Below are positions 43,225-52,587 of a stretch of DNA of 63,456 nt, one piece after another; positions within the stretch are counted from its first letter, which is position 1, and each line of letters starts with the position of its first letter. This DNA is from CAZQSL01 sp964595945. Its GTDB lineage: Bacteria; UBP15; UBA6099; JAJRTR01. A program made the translations under genes and the position numbers. Under the pieces are notes generated by a model. It was not told the origin of the DNA. It saw only the letters and a program-made list of their open reading frames with translations, and made no database searches. The DNA lies in the NCBI GenBank assembly GCA_964595945.1, contig CAZQSL010000005.1, positions 1 to 63,456 of the forward strand, read 5' to 3'.

Positions 43225-45189
43225 ATGAATAAACAGACTCCGGTTGCGATCAAGACGATACTTCTCATCGTCGCTATCGCCGGTTTTGTGTCTTCAGGTT
43301 ATGTGCTGTACAGGCGCGCCGGCTATGAAATGGCATCAAAAACGGTGCGGATTGTAATGGATTCGCGCTCCATAGCCGCCGCGCAGCCGCCGGGCATGTC
43401 TAACGAAGACGCGCTTGCCGAATTCAGAAAACTCGGCATCGACACGGTCGGCGTCTATGAGTATTCGGCTAAAAAGCTCGTACGCGGGCGCACTCTCGGC
43501 ATGTACGAAAGCCCCGCGATATATGGCGGAAAATCACGGCCGGGCATGTTGCTCAAAGGCGATGCCATCTATGAAATCCCCGCGATGAATGATATGCTCA
43601 GCGCATATTTCGGGACAAAGCCTTGTTACATGAATGAAAAAGCCGGCTGGCGCGAATGCAATATCCCCGCCATCGGTTCCGACCAGCTCGAAAAGCTGTC
43701 ATTCGGACTCGAACCCGTGCCGTCTGCCATGAAAGCAGCTCCCCGACTCTACAATACCCCATTCGAGACGAAAGAATCCATCGCTCTCAAGATCGCGCAG
43801 GCCGCGGACGCAAACGCTGCCGGCATTATCATTTTTGACGGCGACGCGGTACTCGGCTATCCCAATCTGACCGGCGTGACGGCAGAAGAAGTGCTGAAAC
43901 ACGACAATCTACTCGTCGGCTATCTCGAACTATCGGGCCAGGATGGCGAAAAGCCTCTGGCATCGAAGTTGCGTGACCGGATCGTCGAGGTGCATGGCAT
44001 ACCCGAAGAGGAAATGGCTGTCACGCCTCCAGCGAAAGCTGTCGCGCGATTTCGCCGCGCGGTGCGTGAGCGTGGCATCAGAGTGCTTTATGTGAGACTT
44101 TACCCGGCTCTCGGCGGATTGCAGCCGCAGGAGTCATTCGCCAAAAATGTCGAATATGTGAAATCAATCAAGGAAGCGATTGAAAATGACGGTTACACAC
44201 TTGGACAGGTGAAGCCGCTGCCGCCATTCGAGACCGATGTTAAGATCAGAGTCGCGCGCGCCATGACGGTGGCCGGAGCGGTGGCGCTCGTGGCGCTGCT
44301 GCTGGCGCTGACAGGTGTCAGCCTGCCGGTGTGGCTGATCGCGGCGGGGCTGGCCGGAGGGCTTGGCGCTCCGATGGCGCTGGCCACGGGAGGCAGTCTG
44401 TCGGTAATGGTCTTCAAGCTTGCGGGGCTTGCGGTGGCGTGTTTGGTGCCCGCACTCGCAGTAGTCGTTTTTTTCCTGCCCGAAGACCGGAAATATGACG
44501 GGTCAGGCCTGATTTTCAAAAACAACGCCGTCGCTTTCGTCGCTGCTACAGCCATAACGATGGCTGGCGGCATGATGTTGGCCGCGATGATTTCCGAACG
44601 TGTATTTTTCCTCAGGATAGCTGTCTTCTCGGGCGTCAAGCTGGCATTTGTCATGCCACTCGCGATCATCGCACTGTACTATCTCAGCCGCACGAAAGAG
44701 GGTGCGCTCGAATTTCTCTCGTCGAATGTCAGATATGTCGAAATAGTGGCCGGAGTGCTTGCGGTCGCCGCCCTTGCCATCTATATCATGAGGTCGGGCA
44801 ACAACAGTCCGGCTGAGGCGAGCGCGGTGGAGTCTGCACTGAGGCTGAAACTCGAAGACATATTCATCGCGCGGCCGCGGACCAAGGAATTTCTGATCGG
44901 ACATCCGGCGCTGTTGCTCGCGGGCCTGTTCCCCTTTGCCAAAAAGCGTTATACGGTGCTGCTCGTGCTGCTTGCGGGCGTGATCGGACAGATCAGCGTG
45001 ATGAACACCTTTTGCCACGCGCATACGCCGATCATGCTGACGTGGTTCCGTGTTTCGCTCGGAGTACTGCTCGGTCTGGCGGTGGGGACTGGGCTGCGGC
45101 TTGTGCTCGCTCCGGTACTGTTCCTGATTTCGGCGGACGGCTGGTCATGGTATCCTCAGAAGGACAGCCGTGACCGAAGAGAATCATAG
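43225..45189 (+). CDS. DUF5693-like multi-pass membrane protein
   Basis: A 654-residue protein with one N-terminal helix (IKTILLIVAIAGFVSSGYVLYRR region), a large extracytoplasmic domain (about 35-345) and a C-terminal membrane domain of about eight helices. MSNEDALAEFRKLGIDTVGVYE is the kind of sequence seen at the start of DUF5693 proteins. From memory these often neighbour csaB in other genomes, but here the CsaB domain gene is 17 kb away. It may be part of the export or pyruvylation of wall polysaccharide. Function is unproven. Confidence 0.7.
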   Translation: MNKQTPVAIKTILLIVAIAGFVSSGYVLYRRAGYEMASKTVRIVMDSRSIAAAQPPGMSNEDALAEFRKLGIDTVGVYEYSAKKLVRGRTLGMYESPAIYGGKSRPGMLLKGDAIYEIPAMNDMLSAYFGTKPCYMNEKAGWRECNIPAIGSDQLEKLSFGLEPVPSAMKAAPRLYNTPFETKESIALKIAQAADANAAGIIIFDGDAVLGYPNLTGVTAEEVLKHDNLLVGYLELSGQDGEKPLASKLRDRIVEVHGIPEEEMAVTPPAKAVARFRRAVRERGIRVLYVRLYPALGGLQPQESFAKNVEYVKSIKEAIENDGYTLGQVKPLPPFETDVKIRVARAMTVAGAVALVALLLALTGVSLPVWLIAAGLAGGLGAPMALATGGSLSVMVFKLAGLAVACLVPALAVVVFFLPEDRKYDGSGLIFKNNAVAFVAATAITMAGGMMLAAMISERVFFLRIAVFSGVKLAFVMPLAIIALYYLSRTKEGALEFLSSNVRYVEIVAGVLAVAALAIYIMRSGNNSPAEASAVESALRLKLEDIFIARPRTKEFLIGHPALLLAGLFPFAKKRYTVLLVLLAGVIGQISVMNTFCHAHTPIMLTWFRVSLGVLLGLAVGTGLRLVLAPVLFLISADGWSWYPQKDSRDRRES

Positions 45190-45192
45190 TGC

Positions 45193-45220
45193 TTGTGTGC
45201 GATGCCCTTTAGAGTATAGA
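45193..45220 (+). promoter_or_regulatory. Possible promoter of the Yip1-like gene
   Basis: TTGTGT (45193-45198), 16 nt, TATAGA (45215-45220). A fair match; the gene starts about 75 nt downstream. Confidence 0.45.
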
Positions 45221-45296
45221 ATAGTACATCATAATATCCGGCGGGACTCCGGGCCGGAAGCTGCGGCGAAAAACCTGGGACGGTGGCAAGGCGATA

Positions 45297-45881
45297 ATGA
45301 AACCGCGCAACCCATATCTGCTGATCATGCGGGACATCATTGTCTCGCCGTTCACGTTTTTTCGCAGGATGCCCCTGACGGAGGGCGTCAAGACGGCCAC
45401 ATATTACGCCCTCATCATCTATGTGATCAAATCAGCGGTGTTTTTTTTCATGAGCTGGCGGCAGGGATTTTTCTTTTCCGAAGAATTCAGGGCGATCCCG
45501 CCGGTGACGATAGGTTCGGGGATATTTCTCGCGATGGTGCCGTTTCTGCTGCTGCTGATATTGTATGCACAGTCGGTTTTCCTGTTCCGGATAGCCAATT
45601 TTTTCGGCGGCATCGCCAATCTTGAGGCAGCGTACAAGATACTCGCGTATTGCCTGATATTTTCGCTCCTGCAATTTGTGCCGATCGTCAATATCGCCGC
45701 CAAGGTCTACGGCATCTGCATAATTATCATTGGCATCAGGGAAGTGTTCAATATCGACTATCTTTCGGCAGCGCTGTCGCTGCTGTTTTCGTTTTTGTTC
45801 ACGACCGTGCTGTATATTATATTGTTAATAATACCGATGTATTTCTTCCATTTTTTCATGATGACGGCAAGTCCGTTCTGA
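45297..45881 (+). CDS. Yip1-domain-like membrane protein
   Basis: A 194-residue protein with about five hydrophobic helices. The N-terminal cytosolic segment NPYLLIMRDIIVSPFTFFRRMP leads into the first helix, the typical beginning of bacterial YIP1-family proteins (..P..fF..m). The gene has AAGGCG 5 nt upstream of the ATG. No function is known for the bacterial family. It is monocistronic between the DUF5693-like and GGDEF genes. Confidence 0.7.
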   Translation: MKPRNPYLLIMRDIIVSPFTFFRRMPLTEGVKTATYYALIIYVIKSAVFFFMSWRQGFFFSEEFRAIPPVTIGSGIFLAMVPFLLLLILYAQSVFLFRIANFFGGIANLEAAYKILAYCLIFSLLQFVPIVNIAAKVYGICIIIIGIREVFNIDYLSAALSLLFSFLFTTVLYIILLIIPMYFFHFFMMTASPF

Positions 45882-45911
45882 CTTGCGGGCGGGCGCGAAA
45901 CCGAAAGCTGT

Positions 45912-45941
45912 TTGACACTATTCCACAATCAAAGTTAGAAT
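45912..45941 (+). promoter_or_regulatory. Promoter of the degenerate GGDEF gene
   Basis: Consensus TTGACA (45912-45917), 18 nt spacer, TAGAAT (45936-45941). Confidence 0.7.
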
Positions 45942-45981
45942 TACGGAATTCTGCCATATATGGCACAAAGGCGTACAGCGT

Positions 45982-47625
45982 ATGGATACACTTGCGATAT
46001 TGACAGCGGCAGCGGCAGCAGTGTCGGCAATGCTGGCTGTAGTGGCATTGGGACACGGGATGAGGCGCCGGGGCGCCGGGACACCCCTTATAGTGGCCGG
46101 AGCGATAATACTTGCCGGAGCAGGCTGGATATGTCTCGGAGGGCTGCCCGGCGGCGCTGGAGTAGCGTCACTCTTCGCGGTGGCATGCTGGACGCTCGGC
46201 TATGTCATCACCTCGCGCGGCACGTGGGTGTTTCCATCGGTCGGAATAGGTGCGCTGTTTGTTTTTGTGACGACAGCGGCAGTACTTGTGCTCGATCCCG
46301 TCCTGCCTCGCGACTCCGCATCGGGATGGATTGTCAATACGCTCGGCATCTGCGTCTCTGCGGCGGCCATCGCAGCAGCCGTGGCGCGCAAAGGCCCTGG
46401 ACGTCACTATTTTATGCAGGCGGCTGTTTTCATGCTCCTGCATTACCTTGCCCCAGTCGCCGAATACACATTGGCGATACAGGCCCTACCCGTGTGGGCA
46501 TCGCCTCTCGCGATGGTCATCGCCATCGCTTCGATGTTTTACTATCAGGACGCCATCAGCCTGCATGACCCGAGAGAAGACTCGGTGACGGTTGTCGACA
46601 AGGCATTCTGTTACGATGTCGCGTCGGCAGCCCTCAAAAAGCTCGAACAGGTCGGCGGGGCGACCGGCGCGGATTTCGAAAACTATGCCCGGGCATTTGC
46701 GGAAACGCTCATCGACGGAGGCTGGTACACGAGGATTTTCCTCGGCCGCGAAGACAAGCCGCGCGGACGCTGCCTTTTTACGGATGAATTTCTCGCGCCA
46801 CCAGAAGACGACACAAGTTCGTACGGCGTGATCACAACGTTCAGCCTGCCGAGCGCGGTATGCCTCGAAGCATTTGAAAACGGCAGGTCGCTGCTGGTGG
46901 AGTCCTCGGCCTCGGCGACGGTGAAGGCTGCCTTTTCGCGCATCGGCATCGAAGCGGCCATCATCGTGCCGCTCCCGGATATAGAGGCCGGAGCCGCCAT
47001 GCTGCTCATTGGCATGAGGGGCGACGATCTTGTGCCGGATGTCAACGATGCGCTCAGGCTCGACGGCGTCGCGTCGCATCTCGCGGCCTATCGCCCGAAG
47101 CAGACGCTCGCCACGGAGTCCGACGCCCCTGCTTCCCCGGGTTCGGTCGATACCGTGACCGGCGTCCGCAGCTTCACCGCTTTTCAGCAGATACTTGGTG
47201 AAGAAATGATGGAAGCCGACAAAAACGGCACAGCCTTCGGGCTCCTGTTTGTCGATTTTGATCACTATTCGGACGTCAACCGGCGCGTCGGCTATGACCA
47301 GGCCGATAAAATACTGCGTGATGTAGCCGTCAAACTCAGTTCTTATGCCATGAAAGGCTGCGTAGGCCGCATAGGTTCGGACGAACTCGCCGCCCTGCTC
47401 AAAACCGGCGCGGATGACGCCCGCCAACTCGTAGAAACCATCGTCAGCGAAATGAACGAATCTCTGAAAAACGAATATCCCGAAGCGGTGGCTACAATGT
47501 CCGCCGCCTATACGATATATCCGATCGACTTCTGCGAACAGACGGCGGTATTCGGTAAACTGCGCGAAATGCTCAGTTCGGGCGATCCCATGCCGGGACA
47601 CATTGTCAGGGTCAAGGTCGGATAG
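45982..47625 (+). CDS. Membrane protein with GAF-like and degenerate GGDEF domains
   Basis: A 547-residue protein. About seven hydrophobic helices (1-185) are followed by a GAF-like region (about 210-370) and a C-terminal GGDEF fold (about 380-545) with TGVRSFTAFQQIL, FVDFDHYSDVNRRVGYDQADKIL and the signature loop IGSDELAAL. The canonical G-G-D/E-E-F reads G-S-D-E-L here. Cyclase activity may be retained or reduced, or the domain could be a c-di-GMP or nucleotide sensor. RBS AAAGGCG lies 8 nt before ATG 45982. Confidence 0.82.
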   Translation: MDTLAILTAAAAAVSAMLAVVALGHGMRRRGAGTPLIVAGAIILAGAGWICLGGLPGGAGVASLFAVACWTLGYVITSRGTWVFPSVGIGALFVFVTTAAVLVLDPVLPRDSASGWIVNTLGICVSAAAIAAAVARKGPGRHYFMQAAVFMLLHYLAPVAEYTLAIQALPVWASPLAMVIAIASMFYYQDAISLHDPREDSVTVVDKAFCYDVASAALKKLEQVGGATGADFENYARAFAETLIDGGWYTRIFLGREDKPRGRCLFTDEFLAPPEDDTSSYGVITTFSLPSAVCLEAFENGRSLLVESSASATVKAAFSRIGIEAAIIVPLPDIEAGAAMLLIGMRGDDLVPDVNDALRLDGVASHLAAYRPKQTLATESDAPASPGSVDTVTGVRSFTAFQQILGEEMMEADKNGTAFGLLFVDFDHYSDVNRRVGYDQADKILRDVAVKLSSYAMKGCVGRIGSDELAALLKTGADDARQLVETIVSEMNESLKNEYPEAVATMSAAYTIYPIDFCEQTAVFGKLREMLSSGDPMPGHIVRVKVG

Positions 47626-47656
47626 ATGCCGGTATATTCTCCGGCAGGTAACAATA

Positions 47657-48925
47657 ATGACTAATATTTTATACATCGACTGCTTCTCAGGCATCAGTGG
47701 CGATATGTTCCTCGCTGCCATGTTCGACCTCGGGCTTCCTTTCGATCAGTGGAAATCTGAAATCGGCAGGCTCAGGCTGCCTGACGGGGTCGATTTCCAT
47801 GTAGATTCCGTCGTCCGAAAAGGCATTTCCGCCAAGACTTTCACCGTCACCGAACCTGTCCATCATCCCCACGGCCACCATGCCCATACTCACGGGCATG
47901 AGCATCGACACAATCATGATCACGAACACGCCCCCCGGCATGGGCGCCGCCTCGCCGACATGCTCGCAATGCTCGACGGCATTTCACCTTCCGCTAAATC
48001 AAAAACCGCAAAAGCCCTCACCCGCATCGCCACAGTCGAGGCGGCCATACACGGCAAACCCGTCGATGAGGTGCATTTCCATGAACTCAGCGGCATAGAC
48101 ACGATCGTCGATGTAGCCGGCGCGTTCATCGCGCTCGATATCATGGGATTTGACAAGGTCATCTGCGCGCCCGTGAATGTCGGCACCGGCACAGTCGAAT
48201 GCGCGCACGGGATCATGCCCGTGCCTGCTCCTGCTACGGCCGCGTTGCTCGCCGGCTGTCCCGTCTATGCGCAGTTCGACGGCGAGATGACGACTCCTAC
48301 AGGCGCTCTGATAGTGACCGAGACAGCTTGTTCCTTCGGCCCCATGCCCGGGATGAATATCGTCACGATCGGATATGGCGCGGGCGGACGGGAGTGCGCC
48401 CATGCCAATGTACTGAGGCTCTTTTCCGGCACCGACGGAGCAAAAGCCTCCAACGATCTCCCGGACAGCGTGTACATCGCATCCGCAAACATCGACGACA
48501 TGGACCCGCGCGTGTGCGGCTATCTGATGGAACGCCTCTTCAGGGGCGGCGCGCTCGATGTATTCATCCAGCCGGTACAGATGAAGAAAAACAGGCCGGG
48601 GATCACTTTCAGCGTGATGTGCGACGCGGCGTTTCTCCCGGTTGCAGTAGATATGCTGATGAAGGAAACACCGACGCTCGGTGTGCGCGTCAACGAATGC
48701 GCGAGGTATTGCGCGGAACGAAAGATCGAAGTGATCGAAACGACACTTGGCCCGCTGCGTGTTAAAATCGCCGAATGGGAAGGCAAGGTACTCCGCGTAT
48801 CGCCGGAATTCGACGACTGCGCGCGCCTCGCGAGGCGCGCGGGTATCCCCGTAGCGGATATCGTGAAAATACTCACCGCTGAGGCGGAGTCCGCTTGCAT
48901 GTCTCGCGGCGACGGGACAAAATGA
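47657..48925 (+). CDS. larC: LarC nickel insertion protein (nickel-pincer cofactor biosynthesis)
   Basis: CTP-dependent cyclometallase of 422 residues that inserts nickel into the pincer nucleotide cofactor. It begins ILYIDCFSGISGDMFLAA. Residues 69-95 hold 14 His, a metal-binding stretch typical of LarC, followed by EVHFHELSGIDTIVDVAG and MTTPTGALIV. The C-terminal domain (about 270-420) is in the same frame, whereas Lactobacillus plantarum makes LarC by a programmed frameshift. No larA, larB or larE is in the window. AGGT lies 8 nt before the ATG. Confidence 0.93.
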   Translation: MTNILYIDCFSGISGDMFLAAMFDLGLPFDQWKSEIGRLRLPDGVDFHVDSVVRKGISAKTFTVTEPVHHPHGHHAHTHGHEHRHNHDHEHAPRHGRRLADMLAMLDGISPSAKSKTAKALTRIATVEAAIHGKPVDEVHFHELSGIDTIVDVAGAFIALDIMGFDKVICAPVNVGTGTVECAHGIMPVPAPATAALLAGCPVYAQFDGEMTTPTGALIVTETACSFGPMPGMNIVTIGYGAGGRECAHANVLRLFSGTDGAKASNDLPDSVYIASANIDDMDPRVCGYLMERLFRGGALDVFIQPVQMKKNRPGITFSVMCDAAFLPVAVDMLMKETPTLGVRVNECARYCAERKIEVIETTLGPLRVKIAEWEGKVLRVSPEFDDCARLARRAGIPVADIVKILTAEAESACMSRGDGTK

Positions 48926-48965
48926 TACACGGCGGGCGCGTCATGCCCGCAGATGGGATATTGGC

Positions 48966-49457
48966 ATGGATGGATTCGACTCATTCGTAGTGATGCTCAT
49001 AGTGCTGCTCGGGCTGCGGAGCGCAATGCGCGGGCTTTTCAGGGAAATCGGTTCGCTCGCCGGCATTGTGGGCGGCATAATACTTGGCCGTCTGTTTGGC
49101 GAAACAGTGGGCTCGATGTTCAAATCGTTCGTAAAAATAGACATGGTCGCCAACGCGATAGGCTTTACGATAGTGTGCATGGGCGTAGGCATTGGAGCGT
49201 CTATTGTGTCACGAACCATGTCGATGATAGTCAATAAAGCCGGCCTCGGCGCAGTGAACCGTATCGGCGGTTTTCTCGTCGGCGCGCTGCAGGGGCTGCT
49301 CGTCGCCGGATGCGTGCTCTACATCGCGACAGCCGGCGCGGGCGCACTAAATAAAACATTTGCTGCCAATTCCATCTTTGCACCGTATATAATGGAATTT
49401 GTCAGACTGGTGACCGGGATGGCGCTCGGCGCGGGCTCCGCCACCAAAAACGTATGA
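48966..49457 (+). CDS. CvpA-family membrane protein
   Basis: A 163-residue protein with four to five hydrophobic helices matching CvpA: MDGFDSFVVMLIVLLGLRSAMRGLFREIGSLAGIVGG-type start with the GLxxGxxRG-like turn, and a Gly-rich final helix (RIGGFLVGALQGLLVAG). Family members are linked to colicin V export and to envelope and bile resistance, without a defined mechanism. It starts 40 nt after larC and its stop overlaps an upstream in-frame ATG of the next gene. Confidence 0.85.
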   Translation: MDGFDSFVVMLIVLLGLRSAMRGLFREIGSLAGIVGGIILGRLFGETVGSMFKSFVKIDMVANAIGFTIVCMGVGIGASIVSRTMSMIVNKAGLGAVNRIGGFLVGALQGLLVAGCVLYIATAGAGALNKTFAANSIFAPYIMEFVRLVTGMALGAGSATKNV

Positions 49458-49489
49458 TTATCGACAACATCAGACCCGGAGGTCCGGAC

Positions 49490-50656
49490 ATGCACCACAA
49501 AATGACAAAAGCAGGATCGCGGATGACAGCCCTGGCGGCAGTCATGGTCATGGCGGCGCTGCTCGCAGGCGGATGCGGCGGATCGAGCGACGACACTTGC
49601 CTGAGAAATCCGCTCGCGTGCGGCTCGGTCGGCGCGACTGTCACGGGCAATGCCTATGTGATGACATCGGCTCTCCCAAGATCAGCCGGCGCGACCGTCG
49701 ACACGAGCTATATCCACAGCGCCCCACTCGCCGGTGCCGCCATCCATCTGGCGACGATGGATCGCAACGGCGCCATTACATCTCTCGGCCTCAATACGGC
49801 CACTGCCGACTCCTCCGGCGCATTTTCACTGCCTAATGTCCCGGAAGGCCAAAACCTCATAATCGTCGCCGCCAGCGGCTCAATCAGACTGTGGAATACC
49901 GTCACTATCACAAAAGCCCAGACCGCCACGACCGTCAGCAGCGGTGACATGGACATCGCTTCTACCCTTGCCGTCGAAGCCATGTCCGCTTTCCTCGAAT
50001 CCGACACCATCCTGACCGGCGCATCACAAATACCAGCCGACAATGTTGTCACCCTCAAGGATAAAGTGCTCGACAACACCCTGTCAGCCGTCCTCGCCGC
50101 ACCCGCCACGACCATAAGCTCATTTTCCAGCGACTCTTCGCTCGCCATGCTTTTCCAGGCCATGCGCGAAGCATATCCGGTCATCGACATCGTCACCAAC
50201 GCACTTGCCGATACCAGGCCCACTGCCACATCCGCGCCGCGTTACGTCCGCTTTCTCCCCGAAAACGACGCGACAGACGTTAATTACAACGCTCCATCCT
50301 TTTGCATCGTTTTTTCCAAATCCATGTCCCCGGACAATCCTCCATCACCCATCAATATCGTCATTACCAAACCTTCTACCGGCGCATCCCTGACCATCAA
50401 CAGCTCCAACTATGACGACTACGGCGCTTTCCTCTGGAAAACCACCGTCTATGCCAACGACACTCTCTGCTATAACCTGAAAAGCAACGCGGAACTCACT
50501 AACGAACACCTCTTCACCCTTGAGCGAGCCACCACATACACGCTGCAAGACTACACGGTACCCACCAATCTCGTATCAGCCGACGCCACTCCTCTCGCTT
50601 TCACTCCAAACATCAACGAAATCCCGACTCCCATCTCGTTCACTACGAAGAACTGA
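49490..50656 (+). CDS. Predicted surface lipoprotein with Ig-like domains
   Basis: A 388-residue protein. The signal LAAVMVMAALLAGGC ends in a lipobox with Cys near residue 25. A carboxypeptidase-regulatory-like beta sandwich follows (about 40-125, PLAGAAIHLATMDRNGA and FSLPNVPEGQNLIIVA). The C-terminal third resembles an SbsA_Ig-type domain (RYVRFLPENDATDVNYNAP). The middle is Ser/Thr/Ala-rich. ATG 49490 was chosen for GGAGG 7 nt upstream; an ATG at 49454 overlaps the cvpA stop. Probably an exported structural or adhesive protein. Confidence 0.75.
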   Translation: MHHKMTKAGSRMTALAAVMVMAALLAGGCGGSSDDTCLRNPLACGSVGATVTGNAYVMTSALPRSAGATVDTSYIHSAPLAGAAIHLATMDRNGAITSLGLNTATADSSGAFSLPNVPEGQNLIIVAASGSIRLWNTVTITKAQTATTVSSGDMDIASTLAVEAMSAFLESDTILTGASQIPADNVVTLKDKVLDNTLSAVLAAPATTISSFSSDSSLAMLFQAMREAYPVIDIVTNALADTRPTATSAPRYVRFLPENDATDVNYNAPSFCIVFSKSMSPDNPPSPINIVITKPSTGASLTINSSNYDDYGAFLWKTTVYANDTLCYNLKSNAELTNEHLFTLERATTYTLQDYTVPTNLVSADATPLAFTPNINEIPTPISFTTKN

Positions 50657-50727
50657 CACAACGAAAACTCGACGCGCCGGCGGGACACCACATCATTTTC
50701 CGCCGGCGTTTCCATGTACGGACACAC

Positions 50728-51753
50728 ATGACTGACATCTTCGGCACACGCGTCATCATGGCGCCCATGGCCGGCGTCAACTCAAAATCATTCTGCGAAA
50801 TCCTCATCGCCTGCGGCTGCCGCTGCATCTATACCGGACTGCTCGCAAGCCACGGCATAGTCGCCCGCAACCGCCGCTCGCTCGAACTCGCCACCGACTA
50901 TCCCGCCGGAGCGGCCCTCATCGGTCAGCTATTCGGCTCTGTCCCCGAAGTCATGGCCCAAGCCGCCCGCATGCTCGAAGCCTCGGGCAAATTTACTGCC
51001 ATCGACATCAACATGGGCTGCCCGGTCCCCAAAGTCATAAAAAACGAATCAGGCGCCGGCATGATGCGTAACCCCGAACGCGCAGTCGCTATCGTCAAGG
51101 CCATAAAATCCGCAATCGACCTGCCAGTTACGGTCAAAATGCGCTCGGGATGGGACTCGTCCAACATCTCGTGCGTAGACCTCGCCAGACGCGTCGAAGA
51201 CGCCGGAGCCGCTGCGATAGCAATTCACCCGAGGACGCGCGTGCAAGGCTACTCCGGCCTCGCCGACATGAGCCACGCCGCTGCCGTCAAAGACGCCGTA
51301 TCCATTCCCGTCATTGCCTCCGGCGATATCACCGACAGTGCATCAGCCTCGCGCTGCCTTGCCCAAACCGGATGCGACGCACTCATGATCGGCCGCGCCG
51401 CAGCCGCCGCGCCCTGGCTCATCGAGATCATCGAAAAACATATCGAGCACAACATAACCATCCCCGGTCCCTCCATCCACGCACGCATGGCCATCGCACG
51501 CGACCACTTCGACCGCCACATCGACGCCATCGGCGAAAACCGCGGCGTACGCGAAATGCGCGGCGTTATCGCAAGATATGTCAAAGGCCTGCCCGGCGCA
51601 TCAGCTCTCAGAGGCAGACTCAACACACTCACCGACCCGGATGCCATCCGCGACCTCCTCCTCGAAGCCCAGAATACAGGTATCCTGCTCATCCCTCCGC
51701 CGCCAGACGCTCAGTCCTGCACCGGCAATGATATGCCTGATGTGTTATCGTGA
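50728..51753 (+). CDS. dusB: tRNA-dihydrouridine synthase (DusB-like)
   Basis: FMN-dependent enzyme of 341 residues reducing uridine in tRNA D-loops. MAPMAGVNSKSF starts the barrel, the catalytic Cys is in INMGCPVPKVIKNESG, and VTVKMRSGW and IHPRTRVQGYSG bind FMN and phosphate. GRAAAAAPWLIEII closes the barrel (usually GRGA). It is monocistronic, 71 nt after the lipoprotein gene. Which D position it modifies is not evident. Confidence 0.93.
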   Translation: MTDIFGTRVIMAPMAGVNSKSFCEILIACGCRCIYTGLLASHGIVARNRRSLELATDYPAGAALIGQLFGSVPEVMAQAARMLEASGKFTAIDINMGCPVPKVIKNESGAGMMRNPERAVAIVKAIKSAIDLPVTVKMRSGWDSSNISCVDLARRVEDAGAAAIAIHPRTRVQGYSGLADMSHAAAVKDAVSIPVIASGDITDSASASRCLAQTGCDALMIGRAAAAAPWLIEIIEKHIEHNITIPGPSIHARMAIARDHFDRHIDAIGENRGVREMRGVIARYVKGLPGASALRGRLNTLTDPDAIRDLLLEAQNTGILLIPPPPDAQSCTGNDMPDVLS

Positions 51754-51842
51754 CGCGTTCGATCAATTAAGAAATGCCTTTGATACTCCTGTAGCCCATT
51801 TTGCTGGCAGATCAGTCTGAAACTATCAAACGAGGTGCTCCA

Positions 51843-52499
51843 ATGGTTCCCGTAATCTGCATAGTCGGAAAACCCGCAAGCGGAAAAACGACGCTGATCG
51901 AAAAAATCGTTCGCCAACTGAAAACCCGTGGCCTCAAAGTGACGGTAATCAAACATACATCGCATGACGTGCCGCTCGACACACCCGGAAAGGATACTGC
52001 GAGGGCAGCGGCGGCGGGCGCCGATGCAGCCGTACTTGTGACAGACAGGGGCTATGCCGTATTCAGACCATCATCTGGCGCCGCGACTGTCGCCCATCTC
52101 GCCGAACAGTGGTTATGCGATGCCGACATCGTTATCGCCGAGGGATTCAAAAGCGAACCCATGCCGAAAATCGAAGTGCTGAGTCCCGGTGGCGAGCGTT
52201 GCGGCTGCAATCCAGAAGGACTCATGGCAATCGCGATTCCGGCTGGCACTCAAATTGACACCGGTGATGATGGCCTGAAAGTGTTTGACCGTGATGACGC
52301 CGAGACAATAGCGGATTTCATCGACGAAAAAATCATCAGGGCAGCATCTCGCAGCGATGCGAATGTATGGGTCGATGGTCATGCAGTCGAGCTTAACCCC
52401 TTCGTCAAGGCATTTGTCACACAGACCGTCAGGGGAATGCTGTCGGCGCTCAAGGGCGGCAAAAAACCGGAAAAAATCAGATTGAAAATCGGAAGATAG
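51843..52499 (+). CDS. mobB: Molybdopterin-guanine dinucleotide biosynthesis protein MobB
   Basis: GTP-binding P-loop protein of 218 residues that assists MobA. Walker A is GKPASGKTT, and VTVIKHTSHDVPLDTPGKDT and DIVIAEGFKSEPMPKIEV are family hallmarks. The last 50 residues (WVDGHAVELNPFVKAFV) form an extension seen in some anaerobe MobB proteins. GAGGTG lies 5 nt before the ATG. No molybdoenzyme or moa/moe gene is in the window. Confidence 0.9.
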   Translation: MVPVICIVGKPASGKTTLIEKIVRQLKTRGLKVTVIKHTSHDVPLDTPGKDTARAAAAGADAAVLVTDRGYAVFRPSSGAATVAHLAEQWLCDADIVIAEGFKSEPMPKIEVLSPGGERCGCNPEGLMAIAIPAGTQIDTGDDGLKVFDRDDAETIADFIDEKIIRAASRSDANVWVDGHAVELNPFVKAFVTQTVRGMLSALKGGKKPEKIRLKIGR

Positions 52500-52587
52500 G
52501 CAAGATGCCGCTGCGCCAGTGCCGTATCGTTTGACAAGGTGGTTCGGGTGCGATATTTCACCCTTTTATTGTAACGGACGGATACAG

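Noticed and set aside
46486..47721. 411-codon leftward frame opposite the GGDEF gene
   Set aside because: No family features; the rightward frame has membrane helices, GAF-like and GGDEF motifs and a promoter.
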